Assembly: GCA_045656005.1 (NCBI GenBank)
Contig: JAZOQG010000087.1
Span: 1-25,270, forward strand
Length of the DNA stretch: 25,270 nucleotides
Reading direction: 5' to 3'
From: JAZNQN01 sp045656005
Lineage (GTDB): Bacteria; Bacillota; Clostridia; UMGS1883; UMGS1540
In this document: positions 23,246 through 25,270 of the stretch, one piece after another
Layout: each line of letters starts with the position of its first letter
Numbering within the stretch: the stretch's first letter is position 1
Translations under genes and position numbers: made by a program
Notes under the pieces: generated by a model
Seen by the model: the letters and a program-made list of their open reading frames with translations, nothing else
What the model was told of the DNA's origin: nothing
Databases searched by the model: none

Positions 23246-24087
23246 TGTTTAAAATCGGTTGTCATTTATCGGCATCAAAAGGCTATCTTGCAATGGGCAG
23301 GGAAGCGGTAAGCATAGGTGCAAACACGTTTCAGTTTTTTACACGAAACCCGAGAGGGGGAGCCGCAAAGGCTATTGATGAGGAAGATGTAAAGGCATTT
23401 CTTGATTTCTCAAAGGAAAACGGGATAGATGTAATTTTGGCGCATGCACCATATACACTGAATCTTTGCTCCGCTGATGAAAAAATAAGGGTTTTTGCAA
23501 AAAATACTTTCGCTGATGATTTAAAAAGAATGGAATATACCCCGGGAAATCTTTATAATTTCCATCCGGGAAGCCATGTAGGACAAGGGGAAGAAGTCGG
23601 AATAGATTTTATCGCAGGTGCACTTAACGATGTGCTTTTCCCTGAAATGACCACCACCGTTTTACTTGAAACCATGGCGGGCAAGGGAAGTGAAATAGGC
23701 AGAAGTTTTGAAGAGCTTCGCAAAATACTTGATAAAGTTGAGCTTTCTGACAAAATGGGAGTATGCCTTGATACTTGCCATGTCCATGACGGGGGATATG
23801 ATATAGTAAATAATATTGATGCTGTTTTGGAAGAATTCGATAAAGTTATCGGTGTAGAAAAACTTCGTGCAATTCATATAAATGACAGTATGAACCCACT
23901 CGGTGCTCATAAAGACCGTCACCATAAAATAGGCGAAGGGCATATAGGGCTTGAAGCTATGGTGAGAATTATAAATCATCCTCTTCTCTGTAAATTGCCT
24001 TTCTATCTTGAAACACCTAATGATATTGCTGGCTATGCAAAAGAAATTGCAATTTTGAAGGATAATTACACTCAGGGAGAAAATTAA
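23245..24087 (+). CDS. nfo: Deoxyribonuclease IV (AP endonuclease)
   Basis: A 280-residue TIM-barrel enzyme of base-excision repair that cleaves 5' of abasic sites. Diagnostic strings are GCHLSASKGY at the N-terminus, ANTFQFFTRNPRG, ILAHAPYTLNL (His ligand), YNFHPGSHVG (His ligand), LLETMAGKGSEIG (Glu ligand), GVCLDTCHVHDGGYD (Asp/His ligands), IHINDSMNPLGAHKDRHHKIGEGHIG and the C-terminal FYLETP. All zinc ligands of the Nfo family appear present. The ATG overlaps the preceding stop (TAATG). The AEC transporter gene begins 1 base after its stop. Confidence 0.97.
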   Translation: MFKIGCHLSASKGYLAMGREAVSIGANTFQFFTRNPRGGAAKAIDEEDVKAFLDFSKENGIDVILAHAPYTLNLCSADEKIRVFAKNTFADDLKRMEYTPGNLYNFHPGSHVGQGEEVGIDFIAGALNDVLFPEMTTTVLLETMAGKGSEIGRSFEELRKILDKVELSDKMGVCLDTCHVHDGGYDIVNNIDAVLEEFDKVIGVEKLRAIHINDSMNPLGAHKDRHHKIGEGHIGLEAMVRIINHPLLCKLPFYLETPNDIAGYAKEIAILKDNYTQGEN

Positions 24088-24088
24088 A

Positions 24089-25015
24089 ATGGAAGTTTTT
24101 ACACTAACAATAACACAGCTTGCGAATATGTTTATTTTTCTTATAATAGGATTTATTATGAGGAAAAAGGGAATAGGCGGAGAAGGAGTGAGCCGTGTGC
24201 TTTCTGCCCTTTTGGTAAACGTGTTTTTACCTGCGATGTTTATTCTTAATTTCAGGGATAATTTCACGGTGAAGAACATATCCGAAAATTTATATATGCT
24301 TTTAGCAGGGACATTGGTACTTTTGATAAGTATTATCCCTGCAAAGATTTTTTCAAAGTTTTTAGCAAAGGACAGTTTACAAAGGGATGTATATCTGTAT
24401 AGCCTTCTGATACCAAATCTCGGTTACATGGGATATCCCTTAATGCAGGCGGTTTTTGGAAATGAAATGCAGTTTAATATGATGATGTTTGCAATTCCTT
24501 ATCAGCTTACAATTTATACTTATGGAATGTACATACTAAATCCCAAAAGAGACCTTTCTCTCAAAAGCCTTTTAAATCCCATTCTTATATCTTTGTTTTT
24601 GGGAATGATACTTGGGCTTACTCAAATTCCTTTGCCTAAGTTTCTTTTAAACACAATGGACTCGGCGCAGGTGTGTATGGCACCGTCTGCTATGATTTTA
24701 ACGGGATTTGTGCTTGGAAAAACAGATTTTAAACCGCTCTTTAAAGATGTGAGATTATTTGTTGCTGCCATTTTGCGTGGATTTATAATTCCGCTTGCAT
24801 TTTTAATTTGCATGATGCTTTTAAAGGTTTCGTCAGTTTACATAATAGTTTCAACGGTTCTCCTTTCAATGCCAATGGGACTTAACAGCATAGTTTTTCC
24901 CGAGGCTTACGGCGGAGATTCTTTAACGGGTGCAAAATCTGCATTTGTGTCAAACCTTGTAAGTATTTTTTCGATTCCGCTTATGTTTACCATTCTTGGA
25001 TTTATTTGCAAATAA
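24089..25015 (+). CDS. AEC (auxin efflux carrier) family transporter
   Basis: 308 residues with about nine or ten hydrophobic segments in two halves, beginning LTITQLANMFIFLIIGFIMRKKG (first helix then positive loop), LSALLVNVFLPAMFI (a Asn/Pro-bearing helix typical of AEC), NLGYMGYPLMQAVFG, and the C-terminal PMGLNSIVFPEAYGGD. Bacterial AEC proteins are secondary carriers that include malate/malonate-like exporters; the substrate here is unknown. It is 1 base after nfo, which argues for one operon with the deoxyribosyltransferase-like gene, but no functional link is evident. No terminator follows before tyrS. Confidence 0.88.
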   Translation: MEVFTLTITQLANMFIFLIIGFIMRKKGIGGEGVSRVLSALLVNVFLPAMFILNFRDNFTVKNISENLYMLLAGTLVLLISIIPAKIFSKFLAKDSLQRDVYLYSLLIPNLGYMGYPLMQAVFGNEMQFNMMMFAIPYQLTIYTYGMYILNPKRDLSLKSLLNPILISLFLGMILGLTQIPLPKFLLNTMDSAQVCMAPSAMILTGFVLGKTDFKPLFKDVRLFVAAILRGFIIPLAFLICMMLLKVSSVYIIVSTVLLSMPMGLNSIVFPEAYGGDSLTGAKSAFVSNLVSIFSIPLMFTILGFICK

Positions 25016-25018
25016 CAC

Positions 25019-25047
25019 TTGCAACGGATATAAAAATATGATAAAAT
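25019..25047 (+). promoter_or_regulatory. Promoter of tyrS
   Basis: TTGCAA (25019-25024), a 17-base spacer and TAAAAT (25042-25047). The predicted start is near 25054, so the leader would be only about 24 bases, containing AGAGGA. Confidence 0.65.
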
Positions 25048-25077
25048 ATTTTCATTACGAGAAAAGAGGATAAAATT

Positions 25078-25270
25078 ATGTCTAATAATGTTTTTGATAT
25101 TTTGAAAGAGCGCGGTCTTATAGCGCAGACAACTCACGAAGAAGAAATCCGTGAGCTTTTGGAAAAAGAAAAAGTAACCTTTTATATAGGATTTGACCCT
25201 ACTGCTGATTCTCTTCACATAGGTCACTTTTTGCAGATGGTTGTTATGCGTCACATGCAAAACGCAGGCC
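25078..25270 (+). CDS. tyrS: Tyrosyl-tRNA synthetase, N-terminal fragment
   Basis: 64 residues before the right edge cut the gene. It reads MSNNVFDILKERGLIAQTTH, then EEEIRELLEKEKVTFYIGFDPTADSLHIGHFLQM. The YIGFDPTADSLHIGH segment, with the class I HIGH motif, is characteristic of bacterial TyrRS. The start is ATG 25078, with AGAGGA about 8 bases upstream. No T-box leader is present in the short gap, which is worth noting because many Firmicutes tyrS genes have one. Confidence 0.95.
   Translation, partial: MSNNVFDILKERGLIAQTTHEEEIRELLEKEKVTFYIGFDPTADSLHIGHFLQMVVMRHMQNAG

Noticed and set aside
25016..25077. T-box riboswitch upstream of tyrS
   Set aside because: Only 62 bases separate the genes and a good promoter fills the first half, leaving no room for a specifier stem and antiterminator.

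Overview
The window looks like chromosomal DNA from a low-GC Gram-positive anaerobe of class Clostridia, probably an uncultured gut lineage. This is inferred from A/T-rich intergenic DNA, strong AGGAGG-type ribosome binding sites, consensus sigma-A-type promoters, a ferredoxin-dependent 2-oxoacid oxidoreductase, a YhaO/YhaN pair and Clostridia-like versions of the housekeeping genes. No phage, insertion sequence, CRISPR array, tRNA or rRNA gene was seen.

Layout. 1-3.7 kb: the tail of a short-chain dehydrogenase, a trxA-trxB thioredoxin operon (minus) and a divergent YyaL-type thioredoxin-fold protein. 3.7-5.6 kb: a lone, unfamiliar glycosidase-like protein (minus). 5.75-8.1 kb: dtd, then rpsB-tsf behind a GC-rich structured leader. 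8.1-15.7 kb: a long co-directional block with an RseC-like membrane protein, a P-loop ATPase, four subunits of a 2-oxoacid:ferredoxin oxidoreductase, then pgk, tpiA and gpmI; eno follows after a 357-base intergenic region. GAPDH is absent from this cluster. 17.4-20.95 kb (minus): yhaO-yhaN-dut. 21.2-22.7 kb (minus): rpmE and cca. 22.8-25.27 kb (plus): a nucleoside-deoxyribosyltransferase-like protein, endonuclease IV, an AEC transporter and the start of tyrS.

The most unusual content is non-coding. Three copies of a ~210-base element (13063-13269, 17224-17439, 20992-21211) share one architecture: a closing helix and two arms meeting at a three-way junction whose joining segments are exactly 2, 6 and 5 bases long in all three copies. 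The helix sequences differ, with compensatory changes. Read on the minus strand, one arm carries a conserved tandem G.A internal loop, and a mismatch becomes a G.U wobble. This suggests a repeated structured RNA or an RNA-derived mobile repeat. Copy 2 also holds a second, different small repeat. Separately, the gpmI-eno gap contains a well-formed minus-strand small RNA candidate: a promoter, a 14-bp closing stem starting at the predicted transcription start, nested stems and a strong intrinsic terminator.

The protein-coding genes are mostly ordinary core metabolism, translation and DNA repair. All functions are assigned from motifs read by eye; no database search was made.
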